A DNA stretch of 64,000 bases from Eretmocerus hayati (lineage: Eukaryota > Arthropoda > Insecta > Hymenoptera > Aphelinidae): assembly GCA_029851415.1 (NCBI GenBank), contig CM056743.1:90060501-90124500 (forward strand), given 5' to 3'. Shown here piece after piece: positions 26,229 to 37,161 of the stretch (positions are counted from its first letter, which is position 1; each line of letters starts with the position of its first letter). Made by a program: the position numbers and the translations under genes. The notes under the pieces are model-generated. The model had not been told where the DNA came from. It saw only the letters and a program-made list of their open reading frames with translations, and did not search any database.

Positions 26229-26605
26229 ATATAAAATATTTCCATGACTCAGTTCTCATGGTAATTTAGTCATATATATTATGCAATGGAATTTCCACAT
26301 AGAAATTTATTGAAGATCATACAAAACATTTCATGATTTGAAGTTATGTTACACTTGAGAGTCATCGTAATATTGACATTCTTTGAACCTAAGAATATTC
26401 TAGTTATCAAGCTTAATCGTGAAGCACACACTGCATGTAGAAAAAATCAAAATGAGCCTCTAACTAGTCGTCTGAATACAGTGCAAATACTCTAGTTGTA
26501 TGTACAATTTGATTTAAGGTATGTGTCACAATTGAGAACTAAATAAAACTGCAATCTCAAGAATTTATATAAACCGCATACAAAAGTTCATCCTTCGTAG
26601 TACAT
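26229..26605. other. Intergenic spacer between convergent transposon genes
   Basis: About 375 bp of AT-rich sequence between the two convergent stop codons. It probably holds both 3' UTRs; AATAAAA-like words occur at about 26,541. Nothing else is recognised. Confidence 0.4.
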
Positions 26606-28458
26606 CTACTTTTGCTTCGGAGCCATAATGTTTTCTTTAAAGTCGGCCAGCATAACACAAACACCAATTATCTCTGATGCGAGAGAGACATAGTTGTGAT
26701 TCAGCTGTGATTTGAGTATTCGGAAGGTTTTCACCAGCCCAATCTCTCTTTCAATGTGAATCCTATGCTTTGCTAACTGTCGAGATTTCATCACTTGATT
26801 CTGGGATAAGTTGCCTTTTCTCACAAAACTTGGAGTCAAACAAGTCACACTATATGGCGCTCAAAGATCTTGCACATTGAAACCTTTATCAGCCATAATC
26901 ACATCACCAGGTTGACAGTTTTGAAGAAAATCACATCTTCCAATGAGTTGTCTATCACTGGTTGACCCTCCGTAAGCTGGAGTATGATATGAAGTCAAGC
27001 CTCCAGGAGTCCTCATCAATCCTGCTTTCATGGTATTACGATTCTTGTATTGACTGAATGTTGACTGTTGGTCTCGAGGGTTTGTTGGCCTCTCAATTTC
27101 AAACTCAGTTCCATCCACTATCCCTCGAACCTTTGGATAGCTCAACTTGAAGGTGTCCGGCATGTACAAATCAACTAATTCCCTACTTGGCCACATGTCT
27201 ATTAGGGACCACTGCTGTGACATAAATATGATCCAAGTGATAAAGATACTACCAACACTAGCACGATCAGTGTCAAAATGCATTACCAGTGTCACATCAC
27301 TTTCATTTCCACGAAGCTTCCACAGCACCATAAGAAATTGGTTAACAACACTCGGAGCTCTACTCAACTTCCTTATATATTTCAAATTGTGAACAGCAGG
27401 TCCAAGAGACCGAAACACTGTCATGAATTTCTCATAATTTTCTAGGCCCGTACAGTGCAGCAGAGATTCTGGTTTATTAATGAAATACTCAATGAAATAT
27501 CTAGGTTCTGAGCGGGCAAGCCCTGAAATACCATGAGATAAACCAGGTATGTTATTCAAGTTTATGTCTTCTGACTGATAATTTCCATCAATGGTGTCAT
27601 TGACGGTGTCATCAGAATCATCTTGCACCACTTCTTCGTACACATCCAATGAATTTGAGAAGCAGACTTCAACAGCATCTGCTGTGAGCTTAGCAGAAGA
27701 ACCCCTATGGTCACCCGGCACTTTATCAACTGTCAGGGACTCTTCTATTAACAAATTTATGTGGTCTTGATCGCAGGGTTCATGAAATTCTTGTATGGTG
27801 TCCATAACATTTCCACTACTTGAGTGAGATACACAGTAACCAGAGTGATCGTTGCTGACATCTTGAGAGCTAAAGGAATCTACATCAATATCACAATCAT
27901 CTTGGTTCTTGGATGCCTCTACTCCATCATCTTCATCAATGTCAAGTTCAATGCTGGCGTTGTTTGATACAAATATGTCTTGTGGTGAGCCGTGTGCTCC
28001 ATCAACCAACTGATGCCCATCAGAAGCTATGCTTACCTCACACAGATCTACTACATTTGTCTTCATACTCAAATCATCATTCCATGGAAAGATTGAAGGA
28101 ATGGCCGAACGACGTAGTCTGGTACGATAAACTACAAAAATATAATGAGTTAGCATTCAATAATTTGAATTCAATAAAATAAATTGAAGCCTAGGCTAAT
28201 AACTTGTTGAATGCTAAAGTACACTTACCATCTGTACTGCATTTTACAAAATCACTTGATCCAAAATGAACATCACACAACCCATGGGTTCGTTAGTTAG
28301 CTTTGAAATCCTCTCTTCGAATAGCTTGAAGCCACTTGGCTCTAAGATTATTGTCTTTGGGGAAGTGAAACTTCTTTTTGTTTTTACAACCCAGCATACT
28401 ACACTTTATTATTTTGCTACCCCTCTTTTTCTTACTATCCATTTTCAAACTGCTCATG
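26606..28458 (-). pseudogene. THAP-domain DDE_Tnp_4 transposase, two nonsense codons
   Basis: Exon 1 (to 28,229) and exon 2 (from 28,131) flank a GTAAGT..GTAG intron that falls inside the THAP zinc finger, as judged by C-x4-C, then LCDVHF, then the PSIFPW end block. A long acidic linker follows, then a helix-turn-helix region and the nuclease: first Asp in GIVDGTEFEIERP, second in MADKGF, and the Glu in HIEREIGLVKTFRIL. So all three acidic residues can be seen. Two in-frame stops interrupt it: TAA at 28,293-28,295 within THAP, and TGA at 26,861-26,863 just after the second catalytic Asp. The frame reads through both without a shift, so decay is recent. Confidence 0.82.
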
Positions 28459-28650
28459 TGCAATAAAAACAAGAGCAATAGGATAGTGGAATCGAAACTT
28501 AATTGATAAGATGCATAATTATCTGAAAAGCATCGCACTAACAATCAAAAACTACAGTAGCATTTTAGAAAACGACAGAAAACGCGGGGACGACGCCAGA
28601 CGCGACCAGATGACGTGGCCGAATCTTCGATGCACTATATATACGGCTAA

Positions 28651-28756
28651 CACACGGATTTCCGCACGCACGCACGCATACATACCCGCGCGTATAGTTG
28701 TGTGCGAGCGAGCCACGTTCGCGCTGCCGCGCCATCTCGCCCAAGTTTGACGGTCC
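28651..28756 (-). repeat. Right terminal inverted repeat of the ISL2EU-like element
   Basis: It mirrors the left end, finishing CAAGTTTGACGGTCC, with TGTA immediately outside. Confidence 0.88.
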
Positions 28757-28763
28757 TGTAAGA

Positions 28764-28799
28764 CCATGTGACATAGGACTGTAGTCCTATGTCACATGG
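28764..28799. repeat. 36-bp perfect palindrome next to the transposon end
   Basis: Two 17-bp arms (CCATGTGACATAGGACT and its inverse) are separated by GT, seven bases outside the right TIR. The right arm lies in the protein-like sequence of the interrupted gene. ATAGGACTGTA also stands just left of the left TIR (about 23,985-23,995). The palindrome therefore looks like a rearranged copy of the target flank. Confidence 0.85.
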
Positions 28800-29557
28800 A
28801 TCAGCATTTCCATGTACATGGTGTTATGCTCCTAGGGATGAATGATCACAGCAGTGTCTTGAATTGAGAACAATTGGAAATATCAAAAAAAATTATCATT
28901 TGTGGCAAGGAAAATGGATCGAAAAAAGCATCATGTAAAGACTATAAAAACCGCAACCATGAACCGATTTTTCCAGGAGATTCTCAGACCGCCATCATTG
29001 AAATTATCCTACAACCACAGCTCCACTTTTATATCGGAGTTTTCAACACGATATACGATAACATGCTCAAAGAAATTGAACTTATCGCGATCAACTAGGC
29101 AAACAGCTGTCATGTGAATCGCCAAATAATAAACGGTGGCGCTGGTTTCAATGGCAATGATTGTCAGAAGCTATTGAATTCAATTGATTATTTGTCTCAA
29201 AATCCCTCAGATGTGCCAAAGTACGTTGAAGTATTGCGTAAGTTCAAATTAGTCGTAGAAAGTTGCTTTGGTGAGGCTCTTGATCCAATGTATACATCTT
29301 ATATTGACGAGTTCAGAAGTTCTTACTTGAAGCTTGGCGTGTCTGTTACTCCCAAAGTCCACGCGGTCATGTATCACGTGGAAGAGTTTTGTAAAAAGAA
29401 TGGGGCTGGATTAGGAAAGCACAGCGAGCAAGCTTTTGAGTCAGTGCATCATGATTTTGAAGAACGATGGAGAAGATACAAGACATCTAAAATTTGTCCT
29501 AATTATTCGAGCCAATTACTCAGTGCAGTATGTAACTTCAATGCTTTGAATCTCTAA
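28789..29557 (+). pseudogene. 3' part of the decayed transposon-like gene
   Basis: The protein sense resumes after the insertion with a CTWC motif and a stop at about 28,828. An open stretch follows at 28,874-29,098 and, in the same frame after a TAG at 29,096-29,098, another at 29,114-29,557. The last segment ends KHSEQAFESVHHDFEERW plus about 30 residues. It contains conserved-looking His, Cys and acidic residues but no domain I can name. It belongs with the fragment at 23,736-23,995. At least two nonsense codons besides the insertion mark it as dead. Confidence 0.5.
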
Positions 29558-32123
29558 TCATTTTCTCTGAATTTCCCTATAATACGATGAAATTGAGTTA
29601 GACCCAGGGAAAGCTATATTTTTTCCAATTTTGATGCAAATATGAGCATATTGAAGTAGCTATATCAAGAATAATATTTCTCATGCGAGGTATAATTTCC
29701 ATCGGTGTATTGTGGCCAATGGTAATCTTATGGCCTATACCTTCCCAGTGCTAGCTCTAGTTTTGAGCCACTAACTGAATAGTATGCTCTCGGGATTTAG
29801 GGCATGAAGAGAAAGAAAAGGGAATTGTTCAATAATATGAGTGGATGGATCCTTGTTGACGATCGGTGGTTCACTCGTATTCGGTATGTCAAGAGCGTAT
29901 CTGGTGGATGTGCCCTAATGCGCTCGTCTAGCTCGAGTCTTCCCTAGCTGCGCAGACTAGCTTGCGCGCGGGGCAAGTAGGAGAGAGAGTGGCCTAACAC
30001 GTTACTCTTATACTGCACTGCTCTCGCAATGCTGTGGGCCGAAAACTCTATATATGTGTAGTATATATATATATGTATATATTGGATAGTGGGGCTGGCT
30101 CTCTTATGGGACTGACCGTGTTTCAATGGATGTTCGGCTCGGTACTCGGTGTCTATTTCTTAAAGAGCGACTTTTGGGATTCGGAACTACTCTTCATGAC
30201 CTCTGCTACTCGCCAAATGCGTTCAAAAACCTTTAAATATTCTGTAGGTACGTTGACAAACGTTATTTCGACAAGATGTACCTATGCGATAGGTGATTTT
30301 AGTCGCGAGCGGAATTCCTCATAACTCGATGACTATTGGGTAGAATCGACTCCAGTTTAGCTTGAAATACGCACAAAGAAGTGATCCAAATGGCAAATAA
30401 CCGTTGCTGGTCAATTTCGCGATAGTTGTTGAGTTTTGAACAAAACCTGTGTTAAGTCCAATACGGTAGTGATATGGGGCAAAATGGGTGTTAAATTTGA
30501 ATATCTTCACTGCAAACACTTGGAATGAGTTTAAACTTGGCTATTTATCTACTGGTACCTCTGAAATACCCTAAGGAACCTTTAATAGCCCTCTAAATGA
30601 GCTCACTTTGCAATGTAGTTGAAACGAAAAGGGAAAAATGCACTTTCCGTCGCTCGGGTCGGCTAGCGAAAAATGGATGATTTTACCTTGGCGGATCGAA
30701 TATTATGTGAATTTACTTTGGAGAAGTTCCAAAAGGTAGGTAGACTACGTGTCTAAGTACCCCACACTCTATTATGATGTTAAGATTGAAAATAAAATAG
30801 TTACGGGTGGTTCACGCGCGAAAATTGCAATTACTCGGACGAAAAATTGGGAGGTGCGCAAACGTCAATTTCTCGAGATCTAGGTATCAAAATGAAGCTC
30901 ACAATAGCTAGTTTTTGAGCTGGAACACTATTTGAATAGATTATGCACGCTCATCTATGAATTTAATCAATGTGAGCAAACCATGGGTGAAATTTGGGGT
31001 ACTTCGAAAATACTCGGGTAGCGCGAGAATTCGACGATAAAAGTGATATTTCCCTATTGTACTGGCCTGGAATGATTCTCTTTTAGCTCAATCCCCTTCT
31101 TTGAGACTCGACAAACCCTGGTGAAACGAAATCCACAAAAAAATTAACACGAGTTTTGAGTAACACTGAAAACTTGAGGTGAATTATGCACTCGCTGGCC
31201 ACAATTACACTCGGGAAAATTCCTATTATCCTCACTCTCTAAAAGGGGTAGAACTGTGGAGTTGCACGGATCGGGTATAGTGCAAATTTAGGATTGATAC
31301 TTAAAATTACTCACTTGTGGTTATATAGTTGGCTGTGGAGGAATTCTGTACTGCTGACAGGCACTGGTAAATAATCCACCTTTCTTGGATTTTCTGTTCA
31401 TTTCCTTTTGGTTACACTGCACTCTGACAATTTGAAGTGCCTCTTTCTGATGATGCACAGTTCACTTCCAATATTATGTTGATAGTAATTCCACTTGCAC
31501 TTATTACTTGCTTTTGTATCAAGAGTTCGTGAAAACTCGGAAAAATCGACTGTGTCGGAGTCACTCCAAAACTATACTGAGAAGAAAAGATTCGACATGG
31601 GCCCTCTGAAGGCCCTCTTTATATATCAGGTGGGCTCGATTATTGTCCTCGATACTCGCGTTCTATTTAAATTTTGTTTACTCAAAACGTCAACTCGGCC
31701 GATCTGCGCACATAAGAGCAAATGCACTTTTCCGGAGAAAGAGACCGAGCCATGCATATTTTTGGGCATACTTTCGTATGATCCGAGCACTAGACAATTA
31801 ATCATTCTCGTTCTCAAGTGTCATCTTTATGTACTTGATGAGTTTGCCTATGCGCCGGGCTATCCGATGTTTATGCTTTATAATACAACGGAGTCTGTGG
31901 GCCCGCGCCATTGATTAATTATGCATGCGCACCTGTGTAAGGAAGGGCCAGCGGCCCGCAGCGCGCCACTCGGCTCTTTCATTCTTGTTTTGTACTGTTG
32001 CATCTTTTGCTCAATGTTAAAGTGTGCACCTATCATCATCGAGATGGATTGAGGAATGTAGAGCACACTGGAATTTTGACGTGACGTTGACATTTCAGGT
32101 CAAATTCCGTTGTGCAATGCTCT
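29558..32123. other. 2.5-kb region without a recognisable gene
   Basis: AT-rich, with a (TA)n stretch at about 30,060-30,085. Small open frames, the largest at 31,495-31,914, have no motif, no convincing splice signals and no biased composition. This DNA is the left flank of the LTR element that follows, and joins directly to 49,037 in the pre-insertion state. It might include part of the older provirus's 3' LTR, but no second copy is available to test that. Confidence 0.4.
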
Positions 32124-32127
32124 CTGG

Positions 32128-35100
32128 TGCAAGGATGCAATTTTCCTTGCTTAGATTTATTTTCCTAAAATTGTTATAATTTATTCAAAATTAACTGTAC
32201 GTCAACTTGACATGACTTACCTTGCCATGATCTCAGAATTCCTTTGAATTCTCTGAATTTGTGCCAAGAATTTCGTATTCATTTCAAACGATCAAAAGAT
32301 TCTTATTTGATTCATTAATTTATTACAAATTTGATTGTAAGGAAAATTTACGGCGAATAGATGCTAACAGCGAATTTGCAAGAGAAAAAATTGTGAAATG
32401 AAAATATTTAATGAATTCCAAAAAATTAAGTCAGCAAAGGACTCTCACTTTTTGAGAGAAAATTTATTTATCATGGAATGATATTATATTATGTGTGGTT
32501 TTTCGACTCTCATTGGGGATAGGCATTTGGGTGGGTCAAGAAATAATCACAAGCATAAATGCGAATTGCATTTAATCACTATTTATTTAGAAATTCATCA
32601 CTCAATTTAGCGTATTTTTAGACATGTAAACGGGCATTTATTTTGACCGTAAATGAACTCACTTGATAAAATACGAAAAGAAAAACACTGATTTTACAAC
32701 ACTCAAACTATTATATTACGAAAAACCATTGCTAGAATTTTTATTGATAAATCAACACTTGTAACCGAACGAAGAAAAATAACGATCATTAACTCACAGA
32801 AATTAACTCGTATCTGAAAAACGAATGTCACGTCAAAAGAATATAAGACGCCCGAGATTGTCAAATAATTATTAGCGATCACTGCTTCAAGATAGCGAGA
32901 AAAAGTTGCACGGTCGACCTTCAAACCGAAAGGGTTGACGCGACGCGGTTGAGAATTCATCCGCCTGCAAGAAAATTGTATATCATATATATCACAAAAC
33001 TCCCCCACTGGCGCAGCGATTCCGATTCCACGAAAACTACTCACGGGGCATGTATTAAAGAGCGAGGCCCGCGCGCCGCACACAGAGAATTTACTTGCAC
33101 GCGCGGGGGTGCATTCGCATTTGATTCACTAAGAAAATAAAACTTAGGATAATCCTTAAGTGCTGCGGCAGCAAGGCTCTACGTACGTGATATTACGATG
33201 AAATCGCCATCAGTACACGAGTCAAGCGTCTCATCCGAAAATCTAGTCGGGGATATTTTCACCGCTAACCCAAAAGGATGAGAAGATCAATCACAGGCAT
33301 TTCTAATCACATTACCACAAGGGCCATGACTCGAAAACGATTGCCTTTCTCGTCGATCAAAGATCTCGGAGAAACGTGATGGTTTGATCAAGGCAGGAAA
33401 TAAGGATGAGGTGATGGGTACCCGAATGCTACGATTTACCGGCGCGCCTAGCTCCAGGCATCGGCGTGCTTTCTTTCGTTGCGGCCTCCTCTGATCACTA
33501 AAAGTGACAGGGATAGGGTAACCCAGGAAAGGAAAGGCATTTTATTGTATCATAATGCTGAATAAATCAGTACTCACGTCGGCTCCTGGTGGCAAGAATT
33601 GTTGCGTAGGGCGCCAGGGTTGCAGCTCAGGGAAGATGTGAAGCTTGCGAGATGCTGGATGAGTAGCCGACGGCGATGCGCAGCTCCAAAACTGGCAAAG
33701 TGGTTGAAGCCAACTTCTTCGACTTGAGAGTCGGACCCTGGAGAGCTTCCAGGTGTTGATCCTTGGATGGGTATCGACAAGAATGCCGCTCCGCTGCAGC
33801 TTTCCCAAGCACATAAGCTCGGTTTCCGCGAATTAAGCTTCTCTCCCCCCACTCCTGGTAAGCTCGACCAATCAGCGTCGAGGTCAAAGAAAAGCTTCGA
33901 ATTTTCAAATTTCCAACTATCGAGTGGTGGGGTAAAATTACCAAAAATAGTGATTTCCCCTCATCGTAGTTGGAATACGGGATAAAAATTTACATATTTA
34001 CAAGTTATTATAATTAATTACACTAATTATTAAAATTAAATATGATACAAGTACTGTAGCATGTAATTTTCAAAGCGGCGCGCATCCGCGCACGCTGATA
34101 TAGCAGCCAAGCATGCTATACCGGCACTCAAAATGGCCGCCGCCAGCCCCTTGCAACAGGTTGTTTACACGGCTTCCTGGTGTTCGCGCTACGTCGTGGA
34201 GTGGTGTTTTAGTGTTCCGGGTGTGTAATTGTGTGCTGTGGATCATTAGGAACCTGCAGCATCGTCGCCGAGGCGTGACACTGAACGGGGCGTGAGCTGT
34301 GAGCGAGACAATCAGCGTCTACTCGAGCCAGCAGAACCGGGGTGTTTACATCGTGAGTAATTTTTTAATTGATAATTTTAATCATCAATTATTGGTCGTA
34401 GCACCTGCGCTAGGCCTTTTTCTTTAACATAAGTACCCTGGGAAAACTGGGAAAGTCATACTCATATTGTATTCTGTGTTACAATAGGGCACTGTTTTAC
34501 CATGCATTAGCATGGGTTGCATGTAAACAAAGATTAATTTTTTGATCAGTTCCATTAATTTGGGACTGGGTGTGTAACTTTTTGTACTTAAATGATTATA
34601 AAAAATCTAATCTTTTTAATGAACTCACCCACATGTAACTAGCTTAATTATATCTAATATTTTCCTTGTTGCAGGTATTGCGGAAACTAAGAAACGGAGG
34701 CTGGGCTATACCACGAACTTAGTCTGGTGGTGTTTGGAGGTGTGGTAATGAACTCCACTATTTATACCTGTCTCCAGCAATGATGTAAGGCCTCTTTTAT
34801 GTATATTTAGTGATATTTTATTTTGAATTGCCCATATTCACTATGGGGAACCTCTACTTGGAGTGGTCTGGGTTTCGGTTTAATAAGAAAGTCTCTTTCG
34901 GATTTGACCAACATGAATGAAATAATATACCAAAATGATTCTAATTGATTTTGTGCTTTTTCTAGGTCCACCTGGATACTCAAGAAACACCAGTGGGGCA
35001 AGTCCAGATGTGGAGACCACCTCCAGGGGTGTACCAAGAGAATCCGTCGTGGGGCAACCAACTTCAGAATTCAAGGTAAGGCTTTTTTTGAACTAATATT

Positions 35101-35662
35101 GCTTTAGTTTAATGGTTAATGATACTAATGAGAATGATTTCCCCTTTTAGGAAAATATAACCTAATTCACCCTTTTTTTACAGATTATGGTCTAGGCCAA
35201 TTTTGTGGCAAAGACTGAAATAAAAATAAGAGTTCTAATTCTTTTGATTTTTACAGGCCTTGGAAAACAACACTTGGAAATCTTGGTCATTGGACTTGCT
35301 ATTGGACCAATTATGAAATCAGATGAGAAAGGGAATATTTGCAAAATAACAAAGGCTGGCCTTCGTCGAGGGAAAACAACTGATTCAACAAACTGTGTGA
35401 GTTTTTATCTCACACGGCCAAGGTATTTTGCCAATTTGATGACTCTATTTCTTTTCGCATGAATAAATAACTTAAGGATCATTTTTTTTAGCAAACTAAT
35501 TATATATTTTTCTTTCAGGAAATGGACATCATGAATTTAAAAAAAGAAAATCGTATAAAAAGATAAAATTTACATAAATAATAATACTAAATCCCACGTC
35601 TCTTCCTCGTTTAAAACTGAAAATTAACTTTTAAAATACTTTGTCAAATCCGAATCGTTGCA
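32128..35662 (-). repeat. 3' LTR of the LTR element (3,535 bp)
   Basis: On the - strand it begins TGCAACGATTCGG and ends CATCCTTGCA, with TG..CA ends. It matches 43,265-49,032 after removal of the nested insertion. 3.5 kb is very long for an LTR. About a third of it is organised like exons of a gene on the opposite strand. Confidence 0.93.
34132..35566 (+). CDS. Putative spliced gene antisense to gag-pol inside the 3' LTR
   Basis: Four successive introns with strong signals can be drawn: 34,353-34,674 (GTGAGT..TTGCAG), 34,785-34,965 (GTAAGG..TTCTAG), 35,076-35,256 (GTAAGG..TTACAG) and 35,397-35,518 (GTGAGT..TTTCAG). The longest frame uses ATG at 34,780 at the end of exon 2 and runs through exons 3, 4 and 5 to TAA at 35,564-35,566, exactly 100 codons. 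The product is small and basic (for example TKRIRRGATNF and GLRRGKTTD) with a hydrophobic patch (ILVIGLAIGPIM), and resembles nothing I know. A CCAAT box (about 33,868) and AAAATGGCCGCC (34,129) lie upstream. Exon 1 has only a short upstream frame. The product might be non-coding; the splice pattern is stronger evidence than the protein. Confidence 0.5.
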
Positions 35663-35682
35663 TAGGTCCCCCAAAATTAGGA
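35663..35682 (-). promoter_or_regulatory. Polypurine tract / plus-strand primer site
   Basis: Directly before the 3' LTR, the - strand reads TTTTGGGGGACCTA followed by TGCAACG. The G run matches where a plus-strand primer would be left by RNase H. Confidence 0.6.
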
Positions 35683-35838
35683 CAAATTTTTTTTAGACAC
35701 ACAAAAACAATTTGAACTGATTTTCAGAAAAGCAACGGATTCTTTTCCTTTCTTAAAATATAATGAAGAAGAATATAATGAATGAATATAATGAATGAAT
35801 AGAACTATTTACAATATATATATGTACACAGTGGTCGA

Positions 35839-36537
35839 TTACCACATTGCCTCATCATACCGATACTCTAGACTCATCTTGTGATTTCGATGCGAGGACT
35901 CGCGAAAAAGCTCCGCCGTAGGGGAGTACGTTTCCGCGGTAGGCGTGAGAACCCGTACCGGCCGGTTGATGTCCTCCTCCTCCTCATACGTGAACTCGTA
36001 GCTCACGTCGCTGTCGAGCTCACTCGAGGATGACCGGGTGTCGGAGTTCTCCGGGTAGCATGGCCCCGAACGCTCCTCTACACCACTCTGCTCTGGCTCG
36101 GCACTGTAGGACTCAGCTTCGATGTACCTTTCCTCGACGGACTCGGGTTCAACGGCACACCAATCAATTTCTGCATTGTCTTCTTCATCGCTGTTGCGAG
36201 GTTCGGCCACATTCGACGTCACGTCAGATGCATCCCCCTCGTTGTCGCTCCCATTCCCGATGACGTCATCCTCCGCCAGGAGCATGTCATCGGGAGGTGG
36301 GTTTCGCGCGTGCACCAGGCGGTACGCAGTCCGGAATTTGTGGCTGAGTGGTCCAGAAGGCAGACTTACACCTTCGTGCTCCACAACCAGCAGCACTCGC
36401 CTTTTGAAATCGACGATCCTTCTTTTATTTTCGAACTGTCTCCGCGCCAGCAGCAATTTATTTAGATGTGGAAGGATGGCCTTGATTATCTCTTCTATGA
36501 GCTGTTCCGCTCCGGCGATTCCTTCTCCGACGTCACA
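35839..36537 (-). CDS. Accessory ORF C after pol: acidic protein, probable downstream exon
   Basis: About 232 open codons on -. The frame has no ATG near its beginning, but opens right after a splice-acceptor-like TTATAG at 36,538, so it probably continues an upstream exon. The first 60 residues are mixed, with a leucine-rich amphipathic stretch (EEIIKAILPHLNKLL) followed by basic residues. The rest is strongly acidic and Ser-rich (SDEEDNAEIDW, SYEFTYEEEEDIN). There is no transmembrane segment, signal peptide or zinc motif, so it does not look like an envelope. I cannot name a function. It sits where env stands in errantiviruses, between pol and the polypurine tract. Confidence 0.5.
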   Translation of the reverse strand, partial: CDVGEGIAGAEQLIEEIIKAILPHLNKLLLARRQFENKRRIVDFKRRVLLVVEHEGVSLPSGPLSHKFRTAYRLVHARNPPPDDMLLAEDDVIGNGSDNEGDASDVTSNVAEPRNSDEEDNAEIDWCAVEPESVEERYIEAESYSAEPEQSGVEERSGPCYPENSDTRSSSSELDSDVSYEFTYEEEEDINRPVRVLTPTAETYSPTAELFRESSHRNHKMSLEYRYDEAMW

Positions 36538-36663
36538 CTATAACATAAAACGAAATAATAGAACCATGGTGAAACTGCGAGTGTATTGTAACAATCATCG
36601 CGGCATACATTATCAGCCGTCACCATAACAGAAGTGCTAATTCCAAGAATGATTTTTTTTTGT

Positions 36664-37062
36664 TTACACTTGTATTAGAAAGAAATAATGAAATAATCGT
36701 TCGTCATACCTCGGTTGTTGCGGCGCTAAACATGGAGTTTCCCTCTTTTTGAGGGTATACCCCATTTTGGAGTAAGTCGCTGCTCGTTTCCTCGCAGCGA
36801 CGAGTCTCCGCATTTTCTCGAGGTGATGATGCTCCCTCCTGGCCAAGTGCCTCTCCTTCCGGGCAATTCTTGCCTGATGCCTCTCGTGCTGCCGACGCAG
36901 CAGCTGCTCGGCCTGCACCAACTTCGCCTCGAATTCGGCCATGAGGCCCCAGACTCGCTTCCTCCACTTCTGGAGATCTTTCTTCTCCTGGAGATGACGC
37001 CTCTGCGCCTTCTTGCCAACGTCTTGAACCGACTTGATCTCTTTTCCAGAAGACTGAGCCAT
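36664..37062 (-). CDS. Accessory ORF B after pol: basic coiled-coil protein
   Basis: The ATG at 37,062 follows a splice-acceptor-like CTTTTCAG directly. The 132-residue frame is rich in Lys, Arg, Gln and Glu with heptad-like spacing (AKLVQAEQLLRRQHERH, EHHHLEKMRRL), so a coiled coil is likely. A donor-like GAG/GTATGA at 36,710/36,709 could splice it to the exon at 36,537. In that case this frame would end 14 codons later, and a different frame would be the one that continues into ORF C. Several overlapping frames are open here, so the true reading frame is uncertain. Function unknown; a nucleic-acid or capsid-associated role is only a guess from the charge. Confidence 0.45.
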   Translation of the reverse strand: MAQSSGKEIKSVQDVGKKAQRRHLQEKKDLQKWRKRVWGLMAEFEAKLVQAEQLLRRQHERHQARIARKERHLARREHHHLEKMRRLVAARKRAATYSKMGYTLKKRETPCLAPQQPRYDERLFHYFFLIQV

Positions 37063-37161
37063 CTGAAAAGACAGAACCAAAAAAAAAACGATATCGTGAG
37101 AAACATCTTTGAGTATTACTTACATGGCTCGCCAAAACCTGTGGCCATGTAGATCACCCAT

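Larger units (their letters stand above)
23996..28756. mobile_element. ISL2EU/PIF-Harbinger-like DNA transposon (4.76 kb)
   Basis: Terminal inverted repeats of about 106 bp, beginning GGACCGTCAAACTTGGGCGA, bound the element. TGTA sits directly outside both ends (23,992-23,995 and 28,757-28,760), a candidate target duplication. Inside are two convergent genes: a + strand SAP-SWIM-YqaJ protein and a - strand THAP plus DDE_Tnp_4 transposase. A THAP-DDE transposase paired with a YqaJ-domain partner is, to my knowledge, the signature of the ISL2EU branch of PIF-like elements. A TGTA duplication differs from the 2-bp duplication I associate with that group, so the exact boundary or branch needs care. 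The transposase is broken, so this copy is not autonomous. Confidence 0.8.

Noticed and set aside
31495..31914. 139-codon + frame
   Set aside because: No motif, no start or splice context, ordinary composition; chance length in this region.
33542..33985. Overlapping - and + frames of 70-105 codons in the LTR
   Set aside because: All three frames on both strands are open over the same stretch and none shows a motif; the same set is simply repeated in the other LTR.
36122..37152. Plus-strand frames opposite the accessory ORFs (168 and 109 codons)
   Set aside because: They are antisense shadows of charged, GC-rich coding sequence on the - strand.
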